A DNA stretch of 64,000 bases, from assembly GCA_963728655.1 (NCBI GenBank), contig CAVSLD010000001.1, forward strand, positions 386,160 to 450,159, written 5' to 3'. A model generated the notes under the pieces. That model did no database searches, was not told the origin of the DNA, and was given only the letters and a program-made list of their open reading frames with translations. This DNA is from Iamia sp963728655. Its GTDB lineage: Bacteria > Actinomycetota > Acidimicrobiia > Acidimicrobiales > Iamiaceae. Below, piece by piece: positions 1 through 8,741 of the stretch; the first letter of the stretch is position 1, and every line of letters begins with the position of its first letter. Made by a program: the position numbers and the translations under genes.

Positions 1-1
1 C

Positions 2-1409
2 AGCCGCACCCTCTACAAGCCAGGCATCCGATCTCGCGAGGATCTCAACAACCACTCCCTCAGCGACCGACCGCTCGACCAGGCGATCTCAGCCTTCACG
101 CCCGGTGCGGAGATCACTAGGGAGGGACAGATCCACACCTCTGTCGGCTTCGCCGCATATGAGCTGCGCGGCCAGAAGGCCGTGGCCGTCGACCCCATCG
201 GTCCAAAGGTGGAGCTGCGGCGATAGCGAGGTGTGTGGTGCGACGGACCTGCGGGAGCACATGACGGAGTCGGCGTGCCCGGTGTGCGCGGGCCCCCTCG
301 GAGACCTCCCGCTTCATCAGCCGCTCGGCTTCCGCACCTACTTCCGGGCCCGCAACTACGACGACCTCGCCGAGGGATCGGGCTTCAGCGGGTTTCCGCA
401 CCTCGCAGTGCCTCCGAACACCGGTGAGCTCGAGGCGGTCGGAGCGATGACCATCGAGCGATGGGCAGACCCTGTCCGGGTTCTTCGCATAAACGACGGG
501 AACGGGCGGCTCTTCCCGCTGCGGAAGCTGACCGACGGCACGGTGGTGTGCACCGACGAATCAATCTACGAGAAGCCGGTCGACTTCAAGCTCGATGGCT
601 CGAGCCCCCTGCCCGACACTGCGATCGGAGAGGTCCGACCTACCGACGTTGTGACGCTCACCCTGGACACCGTCGACCTCCACGGCGGCGTCATCCCGGT
701 GTCCAGGGATGTGCCTGCCGGCCTTGCTGCGCTCTGGTCGTTCTCCGAGATGCTGCGCGGGTGTCGCGTCGCACTCGACCTCCAACCGGACGAGCTCTAC
801 GCCGGACTGCAGCCGGTGCTCATCAACGACATCGAGACACGTCGAATCTTCCTCGCCGACAGGCTCGAGAACGGCGCCGGCTACGCACCCGAGCTGAGCC
901 GTTCCGATCGGCTCAAGGAGGTGCTGGAGGGGATACTCGACGATCTCGTCACCGCATACGAAGCGGTCGAGCATCGGGACTGCACCGAGTCCTGCCCCGA
1001 TTGCCTCCGGAGCTGGGACAACCGACAGCTGCACGGTGCCTTGGACTGGCGGCTGGGCCTCGACGTCGCTGCGCTCGCCGCTGGTCTTCCCCTACCGACC
1101 CACCGCTGGCTACCGCGGTCGCACCACCTCGCCGACACCTTCGTGCGTGCCTACGCCGAGCCAGCGCCTTGCCACATCGCCGACGCTGGCGGCCTCCAGG
1201 CGATCGTGCGGGACGACCGAAGGACCGCCGTCCTCCTGGGACACCCGCTGTGGTTCCACGACGAGCAGCGCCTCAACGCCGAGCAGGCAGAGTCCTACGA
1301 CATCCTTCGCTCTGATCTCGGCGTGCAGAAGGTGGTCGTCTCAGACCTCTTCGTCCTCGACCGCATCCAGCCCCGCATCCTCAAGGAGCTGATGGGTGAC
1401 GGCACCTGA
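2..1409 (+). CDS. DUF1998-type DEAD/DEAH helicase, C-terminal part (5' end outside window, one frameshift)
   Basis: This is the 3' end of a large superfamily 2 helicase. Frame 2 from the window edge reads the segment that precedes DUF1998 in such helicases (ISAFTPGAEITREG, then a beta-rich stretch). Around base 205-225 the frame changes and continues with a zinc-finger pattern (CGDSEVCG, later CPVC), the PLGFRTYF block and, near the end, ESCPDCLRSWDNRQLH followed by LDWRLGLD, which is the typical Cys/His end of DUF1998. The motor domains lie upstream of the window. DUF1998 helicases occur in DISARM (DrmA/DrmB), Druantia (DruE) and MrfA-type repair; I cannot tell which from the tail alone. The stop overlaps the start of the next gene by 14 bases, so the two were one operon. 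Confidence 0.75.
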   Translation, partial: AAPSTSQASDLARISTTTPSATDRSTRRSQPSRPVRRSLGRDRSTPLSASPHMSCAARRPWPSTPSVQRWSCGDSEVCGATDLREHMTESACPVCAGPLGDLPLHQPLGFRTYFRARNYDDLAEGSGFSGFPHLAVPPNTGELEAVGAMTIERWADPVRVLRINDGNGRLFPLRKLTDGTVVCTDESIYEKPVDFKLDGSSPLPDTAIGEVRPTDVVTLTLDTVDLHGGVIPVSRDVPAGLAALWSFSEMLRGCRVALDLQPDELYAGLQPVLINDIETRRIFLADRLENGAGYAPELSRSDRLKEVLEGILDDLVTAYEAVEHRDCTESCPDCLRSWDNRQLHGALDWRLGLDVAALAAGLPLPTHRWLPRSHHLADTFVRAYAEPAPCHIADAGGLQAIVRDDRRTAVLLGHPLWFHDEQRLNAEQAESYDILRSDLGVQKVVVSDLFVLDRIQPRILKELMGDGT

Positions 1410-2127
1410 GGCCGATCCTCGACCGCGAGCCATCGAGCGCATCTCACCCTCGCTGGCCAACCGCCTGCTGGGCTGTCAGTTGCGAGTCGCCTTCGAACGA
1501 GATCCCCGCCTCGCCGACCTGTCGCGTCCTACACCCTCCACGGCTCTCGGAAACACCGCTCACGAGCTCACCGAACAGGCCTACAAGCGATCGCGATGGC
1601 CGTGGGCCGACGATGGTCATCGCATGCAGCTCGAGCAGGCTTGGGATGACCTCGTGGGGAGGTACCAGCGGCAGCTCGAGGAGGCATGGGCCCCGGCCCA
1701 ACCCCCGTCACCCGCGGAGTGGCCTGGCTACCAGCTCACCAGGGCGCGGACCATCCGCCGTGCCCAGCGTCTCCTTGCCCAAGAGCCCAGCGGATCTGGC
1801 CGCACCCCGGGCACCGGCATCGAGCTCACGATCGAGGACCCGGAATCCGGCTTGTGGGGCCGCGCTCGACCGCATCGACCGGACACCCGACACCTGCCGC
1901 GTAGTCGATCTCAAGTCCGGTCTCCACAGGGCGACCCGTCCGTCGAACAGCGGCGCCAGCTCCTCCTCTACGCAGTCCTCGTGCAGCGCACTCAAGGCCG
2001 ATGGCCCGACGAGATAGCGATCGAGGACGCGTCGGGTGCACAGCGACGAATGGGCCTCGACCCAGAGGAAGCCGAAGCGGCGCTCGCAGAGGTCTCGGCT
2101 GCGGTCTCGGGACTGCCGCAGCGTTGA
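1396..2127 (+). pseudogene. RecB/Cas4-like PD-(D/E)XK nuclease, 5' part (interrupted by IS3 element)
   Basis: N-terminal two thirds of a PD-(D/E)XK nuclease of the RecB/Cas4 (PDDEXK_1) type. The start shows the family opening (ISPSLANRLLGCQLRVAFERD, split by me: ISPSLANRLLGC then QLRVAFERD), then TALGNTAHELTE. The stretch that should hold the catalytic Asp and Glu-x-Lys (GLWGRARPHRPD... and DLKSG) is frameshifted around base 1850-1900: the VVDLKSG reading is visible in the alternative frame at about 1898-1920. The reading frame ends at an IS boundary and the missing C-terminus is found intact on the other side (3366-3753). Function is presumably DNA cleavage together with the upstream helicase. 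As it stands the gene is inactive. Confidence 0.7.
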
Positions 2128-2141
2128 GGTGACAGGTGGGT

Positions 2142-3024
2142 TCAGGCGGCGTTGGCCGTCTGTGGGGTCATGGTGGTCTCGTACTCGATGGGGGTCAACC
2201 GGCCGAGGGCGGGCTTGGCGGCGGCGCTGGTGGTAGGTGCGCTCGATCCAGGTGACCATGGCGATGCGCAGCTCGTCGCGGGTGGCCCAGCGCTGGCGGT
2301 CCAACACGTTGCGTTGGAGCAGGGCGAAGAACGATTCCATGGCGGCGTTGTCGCCGGCGGCACCGACTTGGCCCATGGATCCGACCAGGCCGTGGCGGGC
2401 GAGGGCCCGGTGCACCTTCCGGGCGCGGAACTGGCTGCCGCGGTCGGAGTGGACGATGCAGCCGGCGACCTCGCCGTGGCGGCGGGCGACGGCCATCTCG
2501 ATCGCGGCGACGACGAGGCGGGCCTTCATGCGGGAGTCGATGGCCCATCCGACGATCCGGTTGGACCACAGGTCCTTGATGGCGCAGAGGTAGAGCTTCC
2601 CCTCGCCGGTGGGGTGCTCGGTGATGTCGGTGACCCACAGGGCGTTGGGGGTCGCCGCGGTGAAGCAGCGGCGCACCAGGTCGTCATGGGCCGGGGTGCC
2701 GGGCTTGGAGGCCTTGGACCGCTTGGGCTTGCCGAACCGGGACCACCAGCCGTTGTCGCGACAGATCCGCCACACGACCCGGTCCGACAGGTCTCGAAGC
2801 CGGCCTGGCGGACCTCATCGGCGAGGAACCGGTACCCGAACTCGGGGTCGTCGACGATGGGCGTCGAAGATGGCGTTCGCCAGCCAGGCCTCGTCGAGCT
2901 GGTCGTCGGTGATCGACGTCTTGAGCCAGCGGTAGTACTGGGGGCGGCACAGCTTGAGGACCCGGCACGTCACCGTGACGGGGACCCCGTCATCGGCCAG
3001 CTCACGGACGAGCGGGAACATCAT
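2142..3024 (-). pseudogene. IS3-family transposase OrfB (rve DDE integrase), frameshifted
   Basis: Catalytic DDE transposase. It begins MMFPLVRELADDGVPV with the HTH_21 segment (VLKLCRPQYYRWLK), then carries the integrase core: WVTDITEHPTGEGKLYL (first Asp), IVHSDRGSQF (second Asp) and GDNAAMESFFALLQRN (Glu). The expected tail (TPIEYETTMTPQTANAA) is present. At least two or three frame changes are needed to read it end to end: near 2870, near 2790 and near 2225. All three catalytic residues are intact in their frames, so this could be a functional element with sequencing indels or a recently decayed one. Confidence 0.85.
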
Positions 3025-3350
3025 TTTCCCGGCAGGTTCGCCTGGGACAGATAGGCCGCAGCGCGGCGCAGGACCTCGTTCTCCTGTTCGAGCAGGCGGA
3101 TCCGACGCTTGGCCGCCTTGAGGTCCTCGTTCTCCGCGGCGGTCGTGCCCGGCTTGATGCCGTCCTCGACATCCGCGCTCTTGAGCCAGTTGTTCAGACA
3201 CGACTCCGAGATCCCGAAGTCGGCCGCGATGTCCTTGAGGCCCACGTCGGGCTCGCGGCTCCGGGCCACCCGGATCACGTCCTCGCGGAACTCACGGGGA
3301 TAGGGCTTGGGCATGGCGGACATCCTTCCAGCGGCGCCCCTCGGCACCAC
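3021..3350 (-). CDS. IS3-family transposase OrfA
   Basis: Small DNA-binding protein of an IS3 element. About 97-109 aa depending on start; the likely start is MPKPYPREFREDVIRVAR at about 3314, typical of this family. It contains the helix-turn-helix (DIAADFGISESCLNNWLK) and a C-terminal leucine-zipper-like helix (RRIRLLEQENEVLRRA) used for OrfA-OrfB multimerisation. The stop codon overlaps the OrfB start in an AAAATGATG context, the place where IS3 elements make an OrfAB fusion by -1 frameshifting or couple translation. Confidence 0.9.
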   Translation of the reverse strand: MVPRGAAGRMSAMPKPYPREFREDVIRVARSREPDVGLKDIAADFGISESCLNNWLKSADVEDGIKPGTTAAENEDLKAAKRRIRLLEQENEVLRRAAAYLSQANLPGK

Positions 3351-3365
3351 AGATCAGATGTCACC

Positions 3366-3753
3366 CCCACGCGCGGCAGTCCCCTCCGCGTTCAACGCTC
3401 GCTCCAGCTCCAGAGACTCCTTCGCGTCTCAGGCAGCCCCTACCGCTGAACTATGCAGGTGGTGTCCACAGCGACTTCGCTGCCAGCCCTACTGGGACGA
3501 GGTCCGTCTCGACTGGAAGCACCCGACAGCAAGCGGTCGTGTGATGGACGCTGGGACCGCTGAGAGCGGCGAGTCGTACCTCGTCTTGGGCATCGAGTCC
3601 CCACCGGACGCGCCCGTCGGCGAACTGCACATCTCCGGACTCGCTGCACCTGTCCCGCCGGCATCTCGTTGGGCGTCGGTGGTCGGCCTGGCTCGTACCC
3701 TGAGCGGCAGCCGTGTCCCGGCGCGCTGGTCGACCCGTGTCCGAGCAACCTGA
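3366..3753 (+). pseudogene. RecB/Cas4-like PD-(D/E)XK nuclease, 3' part beyond the IS
   Basis: This segment completes the nuclease begun at 1396. It carries the C-terminal cysteine cluster that coordinates a metal or iron-sulfur cluster in Cas4/AddB-like nucleases (ELCRWCPQRLRCQPYWDE), followed by a beta-rich tail of about 85 aa that could be an OB-like fold. It has no start of its own; the open frame upstream runs into the IS right end. Read together, the 5' piece ending in AAVSGLPQR joins this piece with no obvious loss of family sequence, so the interruption is an insertion rather than a deletion. The 208 bases after it (3754-3961) show no gene I can support. Confidence 0.7.
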
Positions 3754-3973
3754 CCGAACTGCGAGGGGTCAAGCCGCAGATCGAGTCTTTGGGGGGCGGG
3801 ACTGCTCGCTGAGAACGACGACGATCGCTTCGCTCCGGGTGTCCGCGCACGCAACGAAGAGGCGAACCTGCGAATGTCGACAGGGACTCCGCCATGAGCC
3901 AAAGAGCATCGATGGACGGCATGCGACACCACCGGTCGATGTGGTCGCCAGACTGACGCTGGTGGCGCGCACG

Positions 3974-4474
3974 GTGAACCTCGGCCGGGGACGAATCGTC
4001 CCCTACCCGGAGCCCTCGACTGCGGAGGCGACGGCGATCGGGAAGGCCAACCGGCGGACCGACACCAAGTGCGAGGTCGCGCTGCGGAGTGCCTTGCACG
4101 CCCTCGGCCTGCGTTTCCGCAAGGACATGCTCATCCGGGCGGGCGAGGTGCGCAGTCGCGCTGATGTCGTCTTCACCAAGGTGCGCCTCGCCGTCTACGT
4201 CGATGGCTGCTTCTGGCACGTCTGCCCGGACCACTTCCACATGCCGAAGTCGAACCTGGGCTACTGGGAGCCCAAGCTGGCGGCGAACGTGGAGAGGGAC
4301 GAGTGGGTCACGCGCGCGCTGCGGGCCGATGGCTGGTCGGTGCTCCGCCTCTGGGAGCACGTCGACCCGGACGAGGCCGCGGCGCTGGTCGTCGCGGCCC
4401 TGGCCGAGTTCGGCCACCCCCGAGCGACTGCGGTGCAAGCGGCAGGGCGGCTCGCTGACACACCCCACCCGTAG
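3974..4474 (+). CDS. vsr: Very short patch repair (Vsr) endonuclease
   Basis: Strand-specific T:G mismatch endonuclease that repairs deamination products of a partner C5-cytosine methyltransferase. The whole family core is here: RRTDTKCEVALRSALHALG, the AVYVDGCFWHVCPDHF block (catalytic Asp and zinc/His region), PKSNLGYWEPKL, and the final WSVLRLWEHVD. The GTG at 3974 gives 166 aa, close to the usual 140-160; an in-frame GTG at 3962 is possible. It lies 175 bp upstream of the cytosine methyltransferase in the same direction, the usual vsr-dcm partnership. One caution: the family PE is TKCE here, within normal variation. Confidence 0.9.
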   Translation: MNLGRGRIVPYPEPSTAEATAIGKANRRTDTKCEVALRSALHALGLRFRKDMLIRAGEVRSRADVVFTKVRLAVYVDGCFWHVCPDHFHMPKSNLGYWEPKLAANVERDEWVTRALRADGWSVLRLWEHVDPDEAAALVVAALAEFGHPRATAVQAAGRLADTPHP

Positions 4475-4649
4475 CCTCGTGTTGGACGGGCACCGACCCG
4501 GATCGAGGCCCTCTCGCCTCCGAGACCGAGCGTCGCGCGGACGAGGAGGAGCAGCTGTGGGAGGTCGACAGACGATGGGCCAGATGGTGCTGCCTGCGCC
4601 CGACCGGGCTCCGTGGACAGGCCTGCCTGAGCTGGTAAGCGCGACCCCG

Positions 4650-6007
4650 ATGCCCAGCTCGAACGCAGGTTCCCCGCCCTCGTTCCGCTTCGTCGACCTC
4701 TTCGCCGGGGTGGGCGGCTTCCACCACGCCCTGGCGGGGCTCGGTGGCGAGTGCGTCCTCGCGGTCGAGCTGGATGAGGACTGCCGCCGTGTCTACCGCG
4801 CGTCCTTCCCCGAGATGGCCGCGGATGAGGTGCGCGCCGACATCCGCCGCTGACCCGCACGGAGCCTCGGCCCGATGCACCCGAGCTGGATGCCGACGCC
4901 GTCCGCGAGCGGGTCCCTGCGCATGACGTGCTGTGCGCTGGCTTCCCGTGCCAGCCCTTCTCGAAGTCCGGCTTTCAGCAAGGGGTGCCGACAAGACCCG
5001 CGGCACGCTCTTCCACGACATCATGACGATCGTCCTGGCCCGCCAGCCCGGTACGTCATCCTCGAGAACGTCCGGAACCTCGCTGGCCCACGGCACGAGG
5101 ACACGTGGCAGACCATCGTGGAGTCGCTTCGCGGCGCTGGCTACAGCGTGTCCAGCGAGCCGGTAGTGATGTCGCCCCCACCTGCTCGATCCCGAGCTCG
5201 GCGGTGCCCCACAGGTCAGGGACCGCGTGTTCATCCTCGCCCAGAGGGCTCCGACGGCGGCTCGCGCACGACTGGACGTGGAACCCCTCGCTCGTCGCGA
5301 ACCGTCGCCCGGCTGGGACCCCGACCGGTGGGACATCTCGGAGATCCTCGACGACGAGGTCGACCTGTCGGTCTACGGCCTCCGCCCATCGAGCGGACCT
5401 GGCTCGAGGCGTGGCAGGCGTTCGTCCGAGGGATCGAGGTCGACACGCTCCCCGGCTTCCCGATCTGGGTCGACGCCTTCACGCCGTACCGGAGGTCCCG
5501 CTGGGCACCCCGTGGAAGGCCGACTTCCTCCACAAGAACAGCGCCTTCTACCTCGAGCACCGAGACTTCCTGGACGCCTGGCAGCGGGACCGCTGGGGGC
5601 CCGAGGGCATCCGGGTGGCCGACTTCGTCCCTTCCCGCCGCAAGTTCGAGTGGCAGGCGAGGAAGGCACAACCCGGCTACGTCGATCGCGACCTCGAGGG
5701 CCTCGTCGCCCACATGCGCCCGTCGGGTGTCCGCGTGAAGCCGCCGACCTACCTCCCGGCCCTGGTGGCGATTACCCAGACCAGCGTCCTGGGCCCAAAG
5801 ATCACCGGCACCGACTGGCGCCGCCTCACCCCGCGAGAGGCGGCGAAGCTTCAGCGCATCCCCTTCGACGGCTTTGAGAGGTCCGGCGAGCCCGACAAAG
5901 CCATCTACAAGCAGCTCGGCAACGCCGTGAACGTAGGCGTGGTGGCGCGCATGGCTGAGCTTCTCCTGGAGGAGACCCTCGACCTGGGGTTGGGTCGGAC
6001 TGGATAG
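4650..6007 (+). CDS. dcm: DNA (cytosine-5) methyltransferase, several frameshifts
   Basis: C5-cytosine methyltransferase of a restriction-modification or orphan system. Motif I is FVDLFAGVGGFHHAL; the catalytic motif IV is GFPCQPFSKSG (Pro-Cys); motif VI is ILENVRNL; motif VIII is QVRDRVFIL; the end has WRRLTPREAAKLQRIP and IYKQLGNAVNV (motifs IX-X). Between VIII and IX lies the variable target-recognition region. To read it through, frame changes are needed near 4850, 4985, 5055, 5180, 5265, 5390 and 5495. All catalytic motifs survive in some frame, so the gene is probably intact in the cell and damaged in the assembly. The start ATG at 4650 puts motif I about 12 residues in; ATG at 4575 is an alternative. 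Confidence 0.85.
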
Positions 6008-6151
6008 GGGCATCGACTTGCCGGCCCGCTGTCCCTTCCTGGCCATAGTCTCGGCGTCGCCTTCGGGGCGCATCGGTCGAGCTCGTTCGCTGAGGGTCCT
6101 CATCCGAAACGTGGTCGATGACGGGAGATGAGATGAGTCGGCAGAAGGAAG

Positions 6152-6925
6152 ATGTCGTTCGCGAATCTGTGCGATCAGCTCGACATTGCGATGATCCCGC
6201 TGGGTCCTGGGAGCAAGGAGAAGAAGGCCGTCTTCGAAGCGGTGGTGGCAAGGCTCGAGCTGCCGCTCGATCGTGGACTATCGAAGCCGCATCTTGCGGG
6301 GGCGATCGTTGAGCACGCAGGTCTCAAGTGGGGCTCGTCGTGCTTTTCGACGGGGAACACAATCACCGCCGAAGGGCTTGAGCGAGTCCTCGCGGCCGTG
6401 ACCATGACGAAGGATGGACGCCGCGCAGGCTCCTCCGATGCCCATCGTGCGGAGAACGTGGGCGTGAGCTACCGGACGGCCAGTGCTCACGTGGACGCGC
6501 CACCCCGTGAGCTCGTCGCAGACTGGGCGAACCTCGACAAGGCGACTCGCGAGCACAGCGATCTGCAGAACGAGATCGCAGCAGCGCTTCGTTCGCGCAG
6601 CCTCGAGCCGCAGAGTCCCGGTCTCGGAGAACCGCAGTACGACCTAGTTTGGCGGCTGCCTGACGGGCGGGTGTTCGTCTGCGAGGTGAAGAGCGCCAAG
6701 TCGTCCAACAAGTCGCAACAGTTCAGACTCGGACTTGGTCAGGTCCTTGAGTATCGGTATCGCCTCGAAGACGCCTTCGGTCTGATGGTGGTGCCCGTGC
6801 TTGCCGTCACGACGGCTGACTCACTATCACGCGAGGTCTGCGAGAGGGAGTCGGTGGGCCTCATCGAGCGGTCAACTCTCGCAACCGACTTGGACCATGT
6901 GCTTGGTGACCCACCATCTGCTTGA
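6152..6925 (+). CDS. Probable PD-(D/E)XK restriction endonuclease
   Basis: A 257-aa protein that I do not recognise by family name. The C-terminal half has a PD-(D/E)XK signature: EPQYDLVWRLPDG (Asp) followed after about 10 residues by VFVCEVKSAKSSNK (Glu-x-Lys), then QFRLGLGQVLEYRYRL, the Gln/Tyr helix common in restriction-type nucleases. The N-terminal half looks like a DNA-binding or specificity domain. It is 145 bp downstream of the cytosine methyltransferase on the same strand, so it is most simply the cognate type II restriction enzyme of a Vsr-M-R operon. A weak AAGG ribosome site precedes the ATG. Confidence 0.65.
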   Translation: MSFANLCDQLDIAMIPLGPGSKEKKAVFEAVVARLELPLDRGLSKPHLAGAIVEHAGLKWGSSCFSTGNTITAEGLERVLAAVTMTKDGRRAGSSDAHRAENVGVSYRTASAHVDAPPRELVADWANLDKATREHSDLQNEIAAALRSRSLEPQSPGLGEPQYDLVWRLPDGRVFVCEVKSAKSSNKSQQFRLGLGQVLEYRYRLEDAFGLMVVPVLAVTTADSLSREVCERESVGLIERSTLATDLDHVLGDPPSA

Positions 6926-6943
6926 GCCATCCGCAGGGCGAGG

Positions 6944-8187
6944 TCACCGGCCGAGCCGGGGCTCCAGCCAGTCACGAGGTCGTCGGCGACGGCGGGGTGG
7001 TGGACGAGGCGGATGTGGCCGACGCCGGGGTGGTGGCGGACGGCGATGTTGGGGCCGCCGGCGCCGCTCGGGGCGGTGGAGCTGGTCATGTGGACCAACC
7101 CGTCACCCAGCAGCCGGCTGAGGGTGTGGCCCTCGGTGGCCCCGAGGGTGGCGGCCACGTAGGCGTGCTTGGCGCCGGGGAGGAGGGCGGCCAGCTCCTG
7201 GATCTCGTCATCGGGGGCCTCGGGGTCGGGCTCGGGACGCCAGCCGTGGGTCAGGTCCCGGATGCCGGCGCTGCGCAGGTCGATGATCCCGCCCAGGCCC
7301 CGGGTCTCGGGCAGCACGTCGAGCACCCGCACCGCCCCGGCCGCGCCCTTGGCCAGCCACGAGCCGGTGTGGGGCGTGCCCAGAGTGACGACGTGGGAGG
7401 TCTGCGGCACCCAGGCGTGGTCCTCGGCCAGACCCCGGTGGGCGGCGGCCGAGACGACCAGGCCACCCATGGAGTGGCCGACGAGGGCCACCTCGGCCAC
7501 GGGCACCGGCCAGCTCGACACGACCTCGTCGAGGAGAGCGGCCAGGTCGTCGCCGCTGTCGGCCACGGGGCGGCCGGTGTTGTAGCCCACCTCCAGCGGC
7601 GTCCACCCGACCTCGGCCAGGCGCTCGCCGTAGGTCGGGACGTGGGCACCGTCGTCGTCGGTCGAGTACCAGGCCCACGACCCGGTGGTCTCGGCCAGGC
7701 CGTGGACGAACACCACCACGCGGTCGGTGGGAGCGGCGACCCCGCCGACGCCACCGTCGGACACGTCGACGGGCCGGCCGTGGTGGGTGAGGGTGGTGGA
7801 CACGATGAGGTCGTCGGCCCGGCCCTCCAGCCAGTCGCCCAGCAGGCCGCTGGCGAAGGCCAGGCCGGTGGCGCCGAGCGGGGTCGCCGAGACCGAACGC
7901 CGAGGACGCCACCCGTTGACCGCGGCGAGGGCCGTGCCCGCCCCGGCGCCGATCAGGCGGCTGCCGCCCCGGACCGAGGCGTACACGGCGCCCGCGACGG
8001 TGTCGTGGACCAGTCGGACGGGGGTGGCCACCGGCCCGACGGCGCGGAACACCCGGTCGGCGACGGCCCGGTGGGTGTCGCGCACGGGGATGGTCAGCTG
8101 GTCGACCACGGCCCCGGCCAGACGGGCCAGGCCGGCCACCTCGTCGACCGCCGGCGTCGGCGCAGGGATGGGAGCGATCTCCGCCAT
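6944..8187 (-). CDS. Alpha/beta-hydrolase, lipase-like (PGAP1/esterase type), frameshift near 3' end
   Basis: Serine hydrolase of about 410 aa. The hydrolase fold shows the oxyanion segment VVFVHGLAETTGSW, the nucleophile elbow VGHSMGGLVVSA, then VTLGTPHTGSWLAKG and a C-terminal HHPGVGHIRLVHHP that supplies the catalytic His. The N-terminal 100 residues are a conserved helical cap. No signal peptide is seen. In the long frame no stop occurs until it is well inside the convergent restriction gene; a one-base shift near 6970 gives a natural end DWLEPRLGR at 6944, which I prefer. Start chosen at ATG 8187 because upstream coding quality falls. Confidence 0.75.
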
Positions 8188-8258
8188 GGGTCGAGGCTTG
8201 CACACCTCGGCCCGGCGCTCGAGGCCGAGCCGGTCGGTCGGTCCGCCCTCGCTGAGGG

Positions 8259-8438
8259 TCAGGGGTGATGAGCCCGGTAGGCCCGGAGATCGGCGGTGCT
8301 CAGGCACAGGTGGCCATTCGGGTGGCGGTGGGCGGAGAGCTCGCCTTCGTCGATGAGCCGGAGCACCTCGCGAGCGCTCACGCCGAGGATCAGCCCGGCC
8401 TCGGCGACTCGCACGTCCTCGGTCCTGGCGGCGGTCAT
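8259..8438 (-). CDS. Small helix-turn-helix protein (excisionase/MerR-like fold)
   Basis: A 59-aa protein consisting almost wholly of a winged-helix DNA-binding domain of the excisionase type: VAEAGLILGVSAREVLRLI (helix-turn-helix) and then the wing GELSAHRHPNGHLCLSTADL. The same short domain is found in Xis, BldC and related regulators. It lies 8 bp downstream of another tiny gene on the same strand, so the two form a mini-operon. No integrase is near, so a regulatory role is more likely than excision. Confidence 0.65.
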   Translation of the reverse strand: MTAARTEDVRVAEAGLILGVSAREVLRLIDEGELSAHRHPNGHLCLSTADLRAYRAHHP

Positions 8439-8446
8439 CGACCCTC

Positions 8447-8614
8447 CTAGAGGTCAGGAAAGAGGCGAGCGGTGAGGATGGCGATGGACTCCTCGAGCTC
8501 GAGGAGGAGCGTGAGGGCGTCGGTGGCGCCCAACGCCAACCATGCCGCCTCGAGGGTGCCGAGGACGGCGATCGCTTGGGGGCGAGAGAGGGTGACGCGT
8601 CCGAGCACGCGCAC
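8447..8614 (-). CDS. Small hypothetical protein upstream of HTH gene
   Basis: A protein of about 55 aa starting at GTG 8614 or GTG 8608, ending ILTARLFPDL. It is mostly helical and leucine-rich (ALGATDALTLLLELEESIAI) with no motif I recognise. It is supported by good high-G+C third-position bias, by close coupling to the following HTH gene and by the open gap it fills between the lipase side and the thioesterase gene. It could act with the HTH protein as a small regulatory pair; that is inference. Confidence 0.45.
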   Translation of the reverse strand: MRVLGRVTLSRPQAIAVLGTLEAAWLALGATDALTLLLELEESIAILTARLFPDL

Positions 8615-8741
8615 ATCATGCCCTTTCAGTCCTTCTTGCACACCCTGATCGTGCTCGCGTCGGGCGGCACCGGCGGGCACCCTCGCTACCCTCGGGCCCA
8701 CGAGCGCGGCCCCGGGCCGCAGCCACCGACGGAGGACCCCC

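Larger units (their letters stand above)
2128..3365 (-). mobile_element. IS3-family insertion sequence
   Basis: An element of about 1.24 kb carrying overlapping orfA and orfB on the minus strand. The ends are short imperfect inverted repeats: GGTGACA at 2128-2134 on the left and TGTCACC at 3359-3365 on the right, with further scattered matches inward. I could not see a convincing 3-bp target duplication (TGA versus CCC beside these ends), so the exact termini may be off by a few bases. It sits inside the PD-(D/E)XK nuclease gene, splitting it cleanly. Confidence 0.85.

Noticed and set aside
3755..3960. Small gene between the nuclease tail and vsr
   Set aside because: No frame shows a family signature, a ribosome site or a convincing start; the only long plus frame is the upstream extension of vsr.
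1..6925. A complete DISARM system
   Set aside because: Only the C-terminal DUF1998 part of a helicase and a cytosine methylase are seen; no DrmC phospholipase-D gene or DrmE, and the helicase front is outside the window.
6739..8619. Very long minus-strand reading frame through the lipase into the restriction gene
   Set aside because: Only the 6944-8187 part has hydrolase motifs; the rest is antisense to the nuclease or upstream noncoding sequence.
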